Both the position numbers and the translations under genes were made by a program. From the NCBI GenBank assembly GCA_021229015.1, contig CM037782.1, positions 43,367,224 to 43,431,223 of the forward strand: a DNA stretch of 64,000 bases, given 5' to 3'. Under the pieces are notes generated by a model. That model ran no database searches. It saw only the letters and a program-made list of their open reading frames with translations, and had not been told where the DNA came from. Positions 31,301 through 38,489 of the stretch are shown here, in pieces; within the stretch, counting starts at the first letter, position 1, and each line of letters starts with the position of its first letter. Source of the stretch: Solen grandis (taxonomy: Eukaryota > Mollusca > Bivalvia > Adapedonta > Solenidae).

Positions 31301-32701
31301 GAATGTCCATTCTGGGTATACACAAAGAAACGACAAACATAATGCAAGCTAGTGCCTTTAACATATCTGGCCTGCGTTTTACGAAACACCTTAAGCTGAG
31401 ATCAGGAACACTCTTATAAAATAACCTTTAGAATAGAAATTTTACGTACATGCTTTTATTTGGAATGTTCAAAATAAAAAGGTCTCACATTTCTTCAAAA
31501 TATTATATTTGTGATTTTTAAAAAATGAGATTTTGGAATTTCAATCTGAGATGTCTCTGAAATGCTTTCCAGGCCTGTCTTTCTCGATTTAACTCAAATT
31601 TAGATATTTCCCATCTAGATCTAGAACTGTATTATTATATTAACCTTGCATACATGTAATTTATAGAACACCTTAGAAAGTAATTGTATTCAGTTTCTTT
31701 AACGTCTCAGAATTGTGGTGATATGAATTTTAGATGTTTGAGCTCAAGAAAAAAATTCAACTTGAAATGTCTAAAGGTGCAGTGGTTCAGCGGTTATATA
31801 GTATACGAAGGTTGTGGGTTCGAACCCTGATGGGAGCAAGACTTTTCCATGGCATTCCCAGTTGCAAAGTACTGGTCCAACCTAGGACCGTCAAGAGAGA
31901 TAAGTATACATTTTAAGAGCCTATTTCCCATTCGACGTAAAATAAATAAGGTTAAACTAACTTGAGAGGTTTTGTGCAGCGCAGGTCCGAGTGCCATGAT
32001 TGATTCGTGTCACCTGGCCGCTTTTTCAGCTGACAGGAAGTACAGTTCTGGCCGCGACCACTCTCGCCGTTCTGATGGAGGAGTGTTCTTTCAAAGAACT
32101 GACAAAAACGTCTAATATTGTGAATGGAAAACTTGTTTTGCCAAATTCCGCCATGACGTGTCCTAATGCATGTTCCGGAAATGGAGAATGTATAAGAGGC
32201 AACTGCGCATGCTCAACTGAGTTTGAGGGCGATGACTGTAGCATACAAATTAATTCTCTGCCAATAATCAACACCATTTACGGGTATGCTTCTTTCAACA
32301 TCAGATAAAAAGGGTAGTTATATCGTTGATATTTTTCCGTCGATCGATTATCGATACAGATTTGGGAAAATAATTTGACTTTTTAATAAAATGTCTGGAA
32401 ATGACGAATGCCTTTTAGATGAACATGTCTAAAACTAAAAATAAAGTTTCTTCTAGAAATAATATTGCTTCCTTTCCCTATTGAAATTATGAAAGATATT
32501 TTGAATAGCAAAATGTTATGTCAATGTCGGATTTTCCTTTCCGCCTACCTCATTATGTGTCAAAGTAGTAAATCGGCCTTAACATTGTGCTTCAGTGGGG
32601 ATGTGTGTGACCGTGAAAAAAATGATTGCTTCAACCCTATTGTGATCGGTGCTAACATGAAGGAAACTACTGACATGAGGTGTCATATACAGGAGTACTC
32701 G
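12614..32701 (+). CDS. VWDE-like: Secreted D8C / VWD / EGF protein, VWDE-like (16 exons seen, 3' end missing)
   Basis: Sixteen exons join by GT-AG splicing into at least 885 residues: 12614-12662, 16856-17082, 17484-17643, 18258-18580, 19150-19273, 20295-20496, 23390-23475, 23866-23971, 26292-26546, 27010-27101, 27383-27499, 28374-28509, 29064-29190, 30314-30603, 32030-32283 and 32596-32701. Domains in order: signal peptide (1-16), D8C as in uromodulin/OIT3 (about 23-144), an Ig-like or beta-sandwich region (146-290), a von Willebrand factor D domain (about 378-580), a Thr/Ser-rich repeat stalk (640-720), a Cys-containing helical segment and an EGF domain (809-835). Family knowledge suggests an extracellular protein; its ligand is unknown. 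Exon 6 needs one extra base to keep frame, so this allele may be broken or the base may be miscalled. No stop or 3' exon is seen before the assembly gap at 33520. Confidence 0.88.
12663..16855 (+). other. VWDE-like intron 1 (4.2 kb)
   Basis: Phase 1 intron, the longest of the gene. It contains a three-copy 32-bp array, (AAAT)n tracts at 13567-13604 and 14610-14642 and a G-rich stretch at 13044-13066. The frames of 60-84 codons within it have no family match. Confidence 0.7.
13679..13778. repeat. 32-bp tandem repeat, three copies
   Basis: Units start GAAATCGGTTAAATATAG at 13679, 13711 and 13743 and are nearly identical. They lie in intron 1 of the VWDE-like gene. Confidence 0.95.
16856..17082 (+). 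CDS. VWDE-like: VWDE-like exon 2: first half of D8C domain
   Basis: Seventy-six codons. DPCTNPALIDDPLRYTDQV, then CDIYLQHAWYRVKG and SCVKSYHCTTNVPIWLNGT match the D8C pattern (DPC..Y..LDDP.R, C....WYRF, C....HAPIWLNG). The donor is GTAAAC. Confidence 0.9.
17484..17643 (+). CDS. VWDE-like: VWDE-like exon 3: second half of D8C domain
   Basis: Contains CCGYRGSSVEVKNCGDYYVY and GPTPGCSMAYCV, the C-terminal D8C pattern (CC....I.VKNC..YYVY.L...P.C...YC). It ends phase 1 at GTATGT. The exact acceptor (CATTTCAG at 17483) is the best fit, but two later AG sites are possible. Confidence 0.88.
18258..18580 (+). CDS. VWDE-like: VWDE-like exon 4: extracellular beta-sandwich region
   Basis: One hundred and eight codons. 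YSFACSVDFDPSNLDAKFTV, then WLLDGS and LTGTSRVAYLEGEM fit the Ig-like repeat that follows D8C in bivalve VWDE-like proteins. It ends SYWIGTK. The donor GTAGAC is weak but phase-correct. Confidence 0.85.
19150..19273 (+). CDS. VWDE-like: VWDE-like exon 5
   Basis: Reads KVTLSDRKPEVTMSLVSTVP, then VVCKTPGDQSCHVDF, the short beta-rich segment before VWD in the family. The acceptor GCTCAG at 19149 is the one that keeps phase. The donor GTATAT at 19274 gives the phase needed for exon 6. The frame also stays open through the following GT/GA microsatellite to a perfect GTAAGT at 19364; using that site would bring a stop at once in exon 6. Confidence 0.7.
19301..19350. repeat. (GT)n(GA)n compound microsatellite next to exon 5
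   Basis: Starts 28 bases after the predicted exon-5 donor. It would encode alternating CV and RE residues if the downstream donor at 19364 were used. Confidence 0.95.
19821..20139 (+). mobile_element. tRNA-derived SINE (family 2), full length
   Basis: A box TGGCCGAGTGGTTAGAG and B box GGGTTCGATCCC head a body with GTTGACCCGGTGTCAGGAT and CAAATGACTGAAATACTGT, ending in an (AAAC)n tail. It is flanked by TTATATAGA on both sides, a likely target-site duplication. Confidence 0.9.
20295..20496 (+). CDS. VWDE-like: VWDE-like exon 6, with a one-base frameshift
   Basis: The first part reads EIFTDSCTITMTPNSW in the frame set by exon 5; the rest reads ESSYKTSTETFTVTMAP through LEWHKMTPENLT in the frame required by exon 7. 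The switch falls at about 20342-20345 and corresponds to one missing base. Both halves look conserved and both splice sites are good (TTTTCAG, GTATGA). Either this allele is broken or a base was lost in the assembly. Confidence 0.75.
21307..21900. repeat. 53-bp tandem array in VWDE-like intron 6
   Basis: About ten units of 53 bases, each with TTTGATTAGAAGATCAACAA followed by GAACTATTCATATTAACTT. Units differ by single changes (TCTTTT or TATTTT, ATTAG or ATAAG). The last units drift into TTTGATTGGCAGGTTAACA, and the same drifted form returns at 23213-23389. Confidence 0.95.
22090..22400 (-). mobile_element. tRNA-derived SINE (family 2), full length, reverse
   Basis: Reverse complement of the 19821-20139 element, with A and B boxes at its right end and the GTTTGTTTG tail at its left. 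TATTTCTTTGTG occurs at 22081-22092 and again at 22401-22412, a clear 12-base target-site duplication. Confidence 0.93.
23213..23389 (+). repeat. Diverged 53-bp units running up to the exon 7 acceptor
   Basis: Three degenerate units containing TTCTTTGATTGGCAGGTTAA, TTCTTTGATTGATAGGTTAA and TTGATTGACAG. The last unit is the real acceptor of exon 7, TTCTTTGAATGACAG. Confidence 0.8.
23390..23475 (+). CDS. VWDE-like: VWDE-like exon 7: start of VWD domain
   Basis: Reads VYKNYSQPGARCKAV then GDPHISTFDRSSI, the GDPH opening motif of von Willebrand factor D domains. The acceptor is GAATGACAG and the donor GTATGT, phase 2. Confidence 0.9.
23866..23971 (+). CDS. VWDE-like: VWDE-like exon 8: VWD domain
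   Basis: Continues VKLGRTNMSFISFISYNNYQ then LGQYTMVQRKNSSFR. The YxxxGxYxMxxR spacing matches the second strand region of VWD domains. Donor GTATTT; phase is consistent with both neighbours. Confidence 0.82.
24476..24664 (-). mobile_element. tRNA-derived SINE (family 3)
   Basis: On the minus strand the head reads GGCGCCGTGGTCCAGTGG, with a B-box-like GTGGGTTCGAGCCCC, and the body contains GCAAAGTACTGGTCCAACCC and GTAAGAACTTGTTTC. The tail is ACGTAAAATAAATAAG. Related copies lie at 31770-31950 and 28225-28320. Confidence 0.75.
26101..26190. repeat. Short inverted-repeat element around CAGGGGC / GCCCCTG
   Basis: CAGGGGCATTTTCTTCCGGG at the left and CAGGCACGCCCCTG at the right, with nested CCGGGTAGC / ACACCCGG and GGGTATGTATACCC hairpins. 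It lies in the intron before exon 9 and is non-coding. Confidence 0.55.
26292..26546 (+). CDS. VWDE-like: VWDE-like exon 9: core of VWD domain
   Basis: Eighty-five codons. VEARTYPCGRVSCNCGVAAR then EGNDVIIIDMCDGKVG is the conserved core found in bivalve VWDE-like proteins (VSCNCGVAAREGNDVV.IDMC). The donor GTGGGT at 26547 is chosen because it alone keeps phase and joins GNTFY to LRFKSG. Confidence 0.92.
27010..27101 (+). CDS. VWDE-like: VWDE-like exon 10: VWD domain
   Basis: Reads LRFKSGATVKVVLIRKIALN then LYIDVPGNFE. This matches the F.SG..V.V......L...V..P pattern before the LCGTFD motif. The donor is a strong GTAAGT, phase 2. Confidence 0.88.
27383..27499 (+). CDS. VWDE-like: VWDE-like exon 11: end of VWD domain
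   Basis: Contains TEGLCGTFDHNSRNELRGRD, the GLCGxxxxNxxNEL motif that closes VWD domains, then FIHTW. Acceptor TTTTTACAG and donor GTACCG. Confidence 0.92.
27700..27766. repeat. Near-perfect hairpin in VWDE-like intron 11
   Basis: Arms GCGAACAACATAAAACC(T)GATCAG and CTGATC(T)GGTTTTATGTTGTTCGC pair over about 24 bases with one mismatch. The loop itself contains TGCGAGTAACTCGCA, a smaller palindrome. Could be a miniature element; no target-site duplication was made out. Confidence 0.85.
28080..28210 (+). mobile_element. MITE-like repeat, partial copy
   Basis: Starts CTACTGTAAAATCATTTAAT and continues ACCTAAGGGAATTTCGTGGA and TTATTCGTGGATCTATGTT. It is the left part of the element seen at 31081-31293. 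Confidence 0.6.
28225..28320 (+). mobile_element. SINE family 3, 3' fragment
   Basis: Holds GAGTACTGGTCCAAACCCAG, GGGGGATTAGTAAGTTGTAA and GAACTTGTTTCC as in the 24476-24664 element. The tRNA head is absent. Confidence 0.6.
28374..28509 (+). CDS. VWDE-like: VWDE-like exon 12
   Basis: Begins IPHGKSLFEKAEP, matching the WR.P.GxSLFDK stretch that follows VWD in the family, then RCVCDRVTNKFVCTTG. The acceptor ACTGACAG at 28373 is phase-correct; an earlier AG at 28344 is not. The donor is GTAGAC. Confidence 0.8.
28583..28652 (-). repeat. tRNA-like relic
   Basis: On the minus strand it reads AGTTCAGTCGGTACAGCAC, then GGGTTCGAGTCC, an A-box and B-box pair at tRNA spacing. The acceptor stem does not pair, so it is taken as a tRNA pseudogene or SINE head. 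Confidence 0.45.
29064..29190 (+). CDS. VWDE-like: VWDE-like exon 13: Cys pair and start of Thr-rich stalk
   Basis: Reads LLRHQCSDCREVTVNVTTRT then HTGPTSATTVPGSGTTPYPF. The frame is set by phase 0 on the left and phase 1 on the right. Thr, Ser and Pro dominate the second half, suggesting O-glycosylation. Confidence 0.72.
30314..30603 (+). CDS. VWDE-like: VWDE-like exon 14: 13-residue repeats, then helical Cys segment
   Basis: Three tandem 39-base units encode TIAATNNGSTTSA-type repeats with NGS/NGT sequons, then CMATLEKYPSARNCIKTIMH and NMCISDFE. The second part resembles the Cys-containing helical segment before the EGF in VWDE-like proteins. Acceptor ATCCAG, donor GTAAAG. The overlapping frame 30234-30743 is a shadow. 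Confidence 0.82.
30350..30470. repeat. 39-bp coding minisatellite inside exon 14
   Basis: Three units with CAACAACGGAAGTACCACC (the third CGACAACGG). The length is a multiple of three, so copy-number change would not break the frame. Confidence 0.9.
30808..30900 (+). mobile_element. SINE family 2 head, degraded
   Basis: AAACGGGAGGTCATGGGTTT, GATCCTCGGTCATGTCATAC and CAAAATCGTTAAAA follow the family-2 head and start of body. The element stops there. Confidence 0.55.
31081..31293. mobile_element. MITE-like element with imperfect terminal inverted repeats
   Basis: The left end CTACTGTAAAATCATCAATG pairs with the right end ATTAATGATTTCATAGCAGT in inverted order. Inside, AATATTCGTGGTTAAAATCT and ACCACGAAATCGACGAAAAT are also inverted. 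No coding capacity. Confidence 0.65.
31770..31962 (+). mobile_element. tRNA-derived SINE (family 3)
   Basis: Head GTGCAGTGGTTCAGCGGTTA with B box TGTGGGTTCGAACCCTG, body GCAAAGTACTGGTCCAACCT, tail TCGACGTAAAATAAATAAGG. Same family as 24476-24664 in the opposite orientation. It ends 70 bases before exon 15. Confidence 0.75.
32030..32283 (+). CDS. VWDE-like: VWDE-like exon 15: EGF domain
   Basis: Opens LTGSTVLAATTLAVLMEEC, closing the helical segment, and then carries an EGF domain, CPNACSGNGECIRGNC followed by ACSTEFEGDDC. All six cysteines are present. Acceptor TTTTTCAG, donor GTATGC, phase 2. Confidence 0.92.
32596..32701 (+). CDS. VWDE-like: VWDE-like exon 16 (last one seen)
   Basis: Reads GDVCDREKNDCFNPIVIGAN then MKETTDMRCHIQEYS, the start of the module after the EGF in this family (CD.....C.....F....D...CH). 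It ends at a perfect GTAAGT, phase 0. The exons that should follow are not found. Confidence 0.85.
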
Positions 32702-32985
32702 GTAAGTACCATGGTGATTGAAATATATAATTTGTGACATGGTGATTGGAGTACAAAGTAAGTACCATGATGATTGGGGTACACAATAAGTACCATGGTG
32801 ATTGGAGTACAAAGTGGGTACCATGGTGATTGGAGTACACAAAGTAGGTACCATGGTGATTGGAGTACAAAGTGGGTACCATGGTGATTGGAGTACAAAG
32901 TTGGTACCATGGTGATTGGAGTACAAAGTGGGTACCATGGTGATTGGGGTATACAATGAGTACCTTTGTGATTAACAATCACCAT
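32690..32985. repeat. ~28-bp tandem array starting at the exon 16 donor
   Basis: About nine units built on GTACCATGGTGATTGGAGTAC with AAAGTGG or similar. The first unit overlaps the end of exon 16 and its GTAAGT. Units vary from 26 to 30 bases. Confidence 0.92.
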
Positions 32986-33427
32986 GATAACTATGCAAAT
33001 TATAATAAATAAACTGGGTCCCTCGGTAACTAGAATACCGAATGATAACATAGAGGATAGTTGTTGGTTTCAGTGAAATATAATTTTTAATTCACATTGT
33101 GAGGAGAAAATCAATATTTTGTTTTCCTCACTCGATGAATTTAGAATGATATTTCATTGAAAACAACTTTTTTTTTCTTTTTATCTAATGCTTTTCTTAC
33201 ATTGCTGGAACCCCGTTAGTTCCATTACAAAGCATTGAAATTATAAAAAGTAATATTAACTATTTGAAGCAGTGAAAATAACCATTATTAATTCATTGAT
33301 ATTTCTCTAAAATCCAAGGAAATACATTAAATAAAGTTATATGATACAAATTAATTTATTTGGTGATTGGCATGCAACGTTATAGGCTGCAAGGTGAGAA
33401 ATGCGAGTCATAGGAGTATTGGGAAAG

Positions 33428-33519
33428 TGTTTTTTTTTTATTGGTTTGACGTCACGTCGAAAGTATTTCAATCATTTGGAAACTATTGCTACTTGAGACA
33501 GATAAAGTGCTGTCACACC
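33428..33519 (-). mobile_element. SINE family 2 fragment cut by the assembly gap
   Basis: GTATTTCAATCATTTGGAAA, then TGCTACTTGAGACAGATAAA and GTGCTGTCACACC, is the reverse complement of the family-2 3' body. The sequence runs straight into the N run, so the gap interrupts this repeat. Confidence 0.75.
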
Positions 33520-33619
33520 NNNNNNNNNNNNNNNNNNNNNNNNNNNNNNNNNNNNNNNNNNNNNNNNNNNNNNNNNNNNNNNNNNNNNNNNNNNNNNNNN
33601 NNNNNNNNNNNNNNNNNNN
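33520..33619. other. Assembly gap (100 N)
   Basis: Exactly one hundred N, the usual placeholder for a gap of unknown size. It may hide the 3' exons of the VWDE-like gene. Confidence 1.
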
Positions 33620-34180
33620 TTGTTGAATATATCAACTTAATTTTAACATTTTAGGAAACAATATTTTACAACCTATTTTTACAGTCACATATTCATGAAT
33701 AACATAATTAAAACCAGTGTAATGCTTATATACTGTATAGTATATATTCAGAGGTCATATATTTTGCCCTGGAAATTCAAGACTGATAGCACACTGGAAG
33801 GCATTAGTACAATTACTATTCATGTATTTTGCAATGGTTTTGGTAGTTTTTGTTACAAAAGTATTGCTGGTTACATTTTTTTAATTACTACTAGAACCCT
33901 TGCAAATACTGTAAATCCAAGACATTTTGGACATAGGAAGAAACTCCAAAAAATGTCTGGTACTACTGCAAGCTCCACGAGACGTACACGCCCGCCTTGA
34001 CAAGAAGTTCCCTTGTAAATCCCGCTTTGGAATGTCATGTGCCATAACATGTAAGTATTGCATTATGAAGATTATACTATTGTTTCTACATTTTTTTCTA
34101 TTTGTTTATATGTATTTTTGATCACTTCCCATGATTTCATGGCATAAACAGGTTGCCTGAATAATTGACCTAAAATGCAG

Positions 34181-34220
34181 TTCGGGGAGCGTCTATCAGT
34201 TCTACCGTCAATTGTAATAG
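34181..34220 (+). repeat. Solo end of the TCGGGGAGC repeat
   Basis: TTCGGGGAGCGTCTATCAGTT matches the right end of the 8477-8860 element over about 20 bases, apart from small changes. Confidence 0.45.
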
Positions 34221-34330
34221 TATGTGCTTGTTGTTTTTTTTCCATCATATCTTAAGATAATAGTTATAAGCTTGGTAAACCAAATAATAAGCAAACTGTC
34301 ACATGTTTCACAGTTTTTATTAAATATTTT

Positions 34331-35155
34331 TTGACAGCACATACATTCCTTATGAGTAAGGCAGTGTATGGTATGAAGGTTGTCAAGTCAGTCATCGGCC
34401 ACAGAACCTGTGGAACATGCAATTGGTGGCGGTGGAATAAACCAGGTTGTAATGTCAGGCCTCATAAATGTGTCAGGAACCATAGAGGAAGTGCTAGAAT
34501 CATAGAAAGTGTTAGTGGGGAGACCGATGTTATTTAGCTGGGTGATGAGGCGACTCCAGTGGAGTACCTTGAAGGAGATGGCGATAATACGCTAACTGCA
34601 CGGCTAAGAAACAACAGAAATATCGAAATGAAAAAGCGATATGACAAAAATCATGTTGTTAAAAACGTAGGAAAAAAAACTTGTATGTCCTACACCATAA
34701 GAAAAACGTTAAACTGAGCAAAATGGTTATTTTGCATCTAGAAAAGTGCTTGAAATACGCTTTCGCCAGAAATCAAGGGGAAACGGAGACCCTTCGGCAA
34801 AACCTAAAGGCGCTTGTGCCTCACCAGTTTGGAGACCACTCTTTCTGTAAAGATTTTGTGTTTTTAAACGGACACCAGGTGAATTTTATGTGCATAAAAG
34901 TCTTCCTTACAAGACATCACTGAAAGACCCAAACCTGCGTGTTGAACTTCAGAAAAATTTGACCCTCTAATTGCAAATGCTGGTCAGTATGCAGAATTGG
35001 GATCAAGTCAGCAGAGTGAGCATGCTAACAAGGAGGTCAGTCTCCGTGCTCCTAAGTCTCATCACTACGGTAATTCCAAGTCCCTGGATTACAGGGTGCA
35101 TGCTAGTGCAGCCTTTATCAATGTCGGAAGAGGCTACATAGCAAAGGTATTTTAT
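34331..35155 (+). pseudogene. Decayed Mutator-like transposase
   Basis: Peptide pieces in order across three frames: HRTCGTCNWWRWNKPGC with RPHKCVRNHRGSARI (34331-34537), YLEGDGDNTLTARLRNN and MKKRYDKNHVVKNVGKK (34570-34680), SKMVILHLEKCLKYAFARNQ with ALVPHQFGDHSFC (34681-34860) and LGSSQQSEHANKEVSLRAPK with DYRVHASAAFINVGRGYI (34990-35150). They follow the CxxC...GDGD...NH.....SE..N pattern of the Mutator-like transposase domain common in bivalve genomes. Stops and at least two frameshifts show it is dead. No terminal inverted repeats were found. Confidence 0.7.
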
Positions 35156-35190
35156 TGTTACAAAAAGTGTTTTGTTTGTAATTGTTTTTA

Positions 35191-35719
35191 GCTCACTTGA
35201 GCACAGTGTGCTCAAGGTGGGCTTTTTTGATCGCCCTTCCTCCGTCGTCAACAATTTGACTTGTTAACACTCTAGATGCCAAATTTTTGGGCCAATCTTT
35301 ATGAAACTTGGTCAGATTGGTTGTGTCTATAAAATCTTGGACAAGTTCGAAATTGGGTCATGTTGGGTCAAAAAGTAGGTCACAGGGTCAAATCTTAGTA
35401 AAACCTTGTTAACACTCTAGAGGCCACATTTTTTGCCAAATCGTCATGAAACTTGGTCAGAATATTTGTTTTAATAAAATCTTGGACAAGTTTGAATTAA
35501 GGTCATGTGGGGTCAAAAACATTGTTTACACTCTAGAGGCCACATTTTTGGCCCAATCTTCATGATACTTGGTCAGAATGTTTGTTTTGATAAAATCTTT
35601 GACAAGTTTGAATTTGGGTCATGTGGGGTCAAAAAGTAGGTCCATATGAAAAATCCAACATATGTTACTCATTTACAATCAGGTGAGCTATTCAGGGCCA
35701 TCATGGCCCTCTTGTTACT
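35191..35719 (+). mobile_element. Interspersed repeat (AAGGTGAGC family), full copy
   Basis: Starts AGCTCACTTGAGCACAGTGT and ends AGGTGAGCTATTCAGGGCCA then TCATGGCCCTCTTGTT. The body repeats AACACTCTAGAGGCCACATT and AAACTTGGTCAGAAT three times. It adjoins the transposase relic. Confidence 0.7.
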
Positions 35720-36083
35720 GTTTGAATTTATTGTTAACTTGTTTATTAAAGTTTCAATAGCATTCATCAGATTTTTTCCACAGGCTAATTTAGAATTGAA
35801 TGAGGCAAGCTTTTTTTTTTTTATATATATATTTTTGGTAATTATTCCCATTTTTTACAATTTGACAGATTTGAGCTGGCCAGTCGGTTATATCTGCCTC
35901 CAGCCCCAAACCTGATTTATTTACAATTTTTTCACTGTTAATGTTTTGTTTGTAACAACTTATATGTTGACTACAGTTCTGTGTTTTATGTTTTGTTTAT
36001 ATTTCTATTTACTTTGAACAGTTGATGGTTGACGTGTTTTCTGCAGTTGGAAAGAATTTGTGGTATGTTTGAATATATTTTAA

Positions 36084-36425
36084 ATGGTTAATTTAAGCTT
36101 GAATAATAAAAAAGAAATGTATTCAGTAACATTTTCCAGTCCTCATGAGCCAGATTATGCAATTATATCATGCAGTTTCTCATTAAATGCAGTTAAGAAT
36201 TCAATGCTATTTAACATAGCAAAATCAAACAACATTAGGTCATTGGATGTCTTGGTATGCAAAGGAGTTATGAAGCGCACAACGGCAGAGAACATTGCTG
36301 GCTCAGGGTTAAACTTAGAACATTTGAGAGTAATCCATAGAAGGTCAGGAGAAGATGGACTTCGTGACTGTTTTATAGCCAAAAACAGTATTGGATTACC
36401 AAGAGTAACCAGCTCAAGTGATTGA
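36084..36425 (+). other. Open frame of unknown origin, 113 codons
   Basis: One of the longer uninterrupted frames outside the genes. The C-terminal part (LNLEHLRVIHRRSGEDGLRD then FIAKNSIGLPRVTSSSD) looks protein-like and is faintly reminiscent of repeat-borne ORFs of bivalves, but no family is named with confidence. There is no convincing splice or promoter context. It is possibly the end of a decayed element next to the transposase relic. Confidence 0.3.
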
Positions 36426-38103
36426 GGAAGTGATTCCCAAGATATGCCAGTACTTTGAATCCAGCTCAGACTCATAATTATTCTGTCGAAAGATTCCATG
36501 TACAGGTTCCAGTAGTTTGTAAAAATCTCTGCAGATATTGTTTTTTTGAATGTGTTAACTTAAAAAAAAAATAATCAAGTAACTAGGTAGTTTGAAAGGG
36601 CAAGCTTTATAAAACAAATTATTTTGTAGAACTTTATACACTTTTTAATGTACAGTGCAAAACAGATTTTTATCTTCAGGAAAATTTCATATATGAAATG
36701 AGGATTTTGTTTTCACATAAAAAATGTCACTTTCTGTTCATTAATTTACTTAAAAATGGTTTCACATTCAGCATGCAACACTTAATATGATAATTTAATT
36801 TATTTCTTTAATATTGTGGACACATTGAACATGAAAAGAATTTATAAAACTGTCAACACCTTATATTTGGTATTTTTACTATGCTTAAAAAACAGGGGGT
36901 CATTTTATACAAACTGTTATAACTTAATATTTTGATGGTCGACCTATTCAAAACTGTGCATTTTTTTGTTAAATACAATATATGAAAGATTTTTGAATAG
37001 CTTATACCAAGATACTTGTATGAAAAATATATAATTTTCCAGGATTTGTAGTTGCGCTATTTCGCAAATGTAAGCATATCAAAATATAGTAGGAACATTT
37101 TCTAAATATTTTTTAAACAAACATATTAACAGGTTTTCTCTGATTTTTTTAATATTTGCCATATAATACATGTCTTAGGTATTAAATAAATCAATTTGTG
37201 AGACAAAAAAAGGATATTTGATGATTTTATAGCTGTTTTTATATGTATACCCGCACAGAATTTGCGTCAGCGCGTCAGCTTTTGAATACAGAGATTGATA
37301 GACTGAAAATAAAAAAAATACAAAGAATTTGTGGTTAGATTTTTTTTATATTGCGCAAAATGCTTTCTTTGAATGTACAAAATGAAAAAATACCAAAGAA
37401 ACACAAATTTGAAATTTCGTGCATTAGGGTGCCACTACCTTAAGATTTATTATTATTATTATTATTATTTCTATCATAACGCTCCCACTAACGATGAGAT
37501 CATCACGATCAATCTCAATCAAGCGATCGGAGGCTTCTTCTGGCTAGCTCGACATCAGCACTCGGAATGGTCTCGCTCGGTATCACTCAGGCATTCTATC
37601 CGAAAAAAAAAATACATGCCAAAAATCGAGTGGAAATCGGAAAGCCAAGTTTTCGAGAAACTGTTTGGTATTGGTCGTGAAAAGGTCGAGCTGATCTATA
37701 AACGATGTTAAAGATATTTAGTTTGGTCGAGATGAAAAAAAAGACATTTTCGATCAGTACCCGATCGATTTGACCTCTACTCGATTTATACCCGATCGCT
37801 TCTCGATAAACGGGGATCTTTTGATCAACTTGATCGCTCCCCGAATGCACTTGATAACTTCCCGTGACCGTGACAGGATTTAAAAGGCCCACAGATGTTT
37901 AATACGCTGCTAAGTATTTAAGGTCTCTTAATGTATGGAATTATATTTTGACCAATTAGATTGCAGTATTTTTCAAATTTTTCGATCGGTTTAACTCGTT
38001 AAACCACTTGGTTTAATGGGTAACCTAGTATGCACGACCAATCTTTGTGCGCATGCGTGTAGAGGTGGACTTGGATAGTTAGTCAAAACATAATTCCATA
38101 CAT

Positions 38104-38187
38104 TAAGTAGGTTAATGTTTGTTATCGAGGGTTTAACAAGTTAAACCGCTGGCTCGGCAACGATAACAAACATTAACCTATACTTAA
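38104..38187. repeat. Hairpin with ~24-base arms
   Basis: TAAGTAGGTTAATGTTTGTT at the left pairs with AACAAACATTAACCTATACTTA at the right with one extra base. The loop contains GTTTAACAAGTTAAAC, a perfect palindrome. A related GGTTTAACTCGTTAAACC lies at 37988-38005. Confidence 0.8.
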
Positions 38188-38489
38188 CTACATTTCTACA
38201 ACCCAAAGGATGCCGAGACAAGGCAAAAAGGTCAAACCTGCTTCTGCAATTGTCAATGCCTCATGTTGTTGAAGCCGGTGTAGCGAAGTAAAATTGCCTC
38301 ATATAATTACGATCCCGGTCATTATCATTATTCTATAGAAAAAGACCACTTTTCTATAAGATATTGTCCCCAGGTAAATTATAATGACCCCCCCCCCCCT
38401 CTTCGATAATATATATAAAATAATGGCTCCATAGTTAAGTATGGAACGCCATGACTGTCTTATGATGTGCACCTGTCTTTATGTTTGGT

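Noticed and set aside
32579..33051. Long minus-strand frames with HHGTHFVLQSPWYPLCTPITM-like repeats
   Set aside because: They are the translated 28-bp minisatellite of VWDE-like intron 16, open in several frames at once; the coding strand here is plus.
36155..36499. 114-codon minus-strand frame
   Set aside because: It is the antisense shadow of the plus frame 36084-36425, whose composition is more protein-like.
37373..37711. 112-codon frame with a poly-Tyr run
   Set aside because: The run is an (ATT)n microsatellite and the remainder has no family signature.
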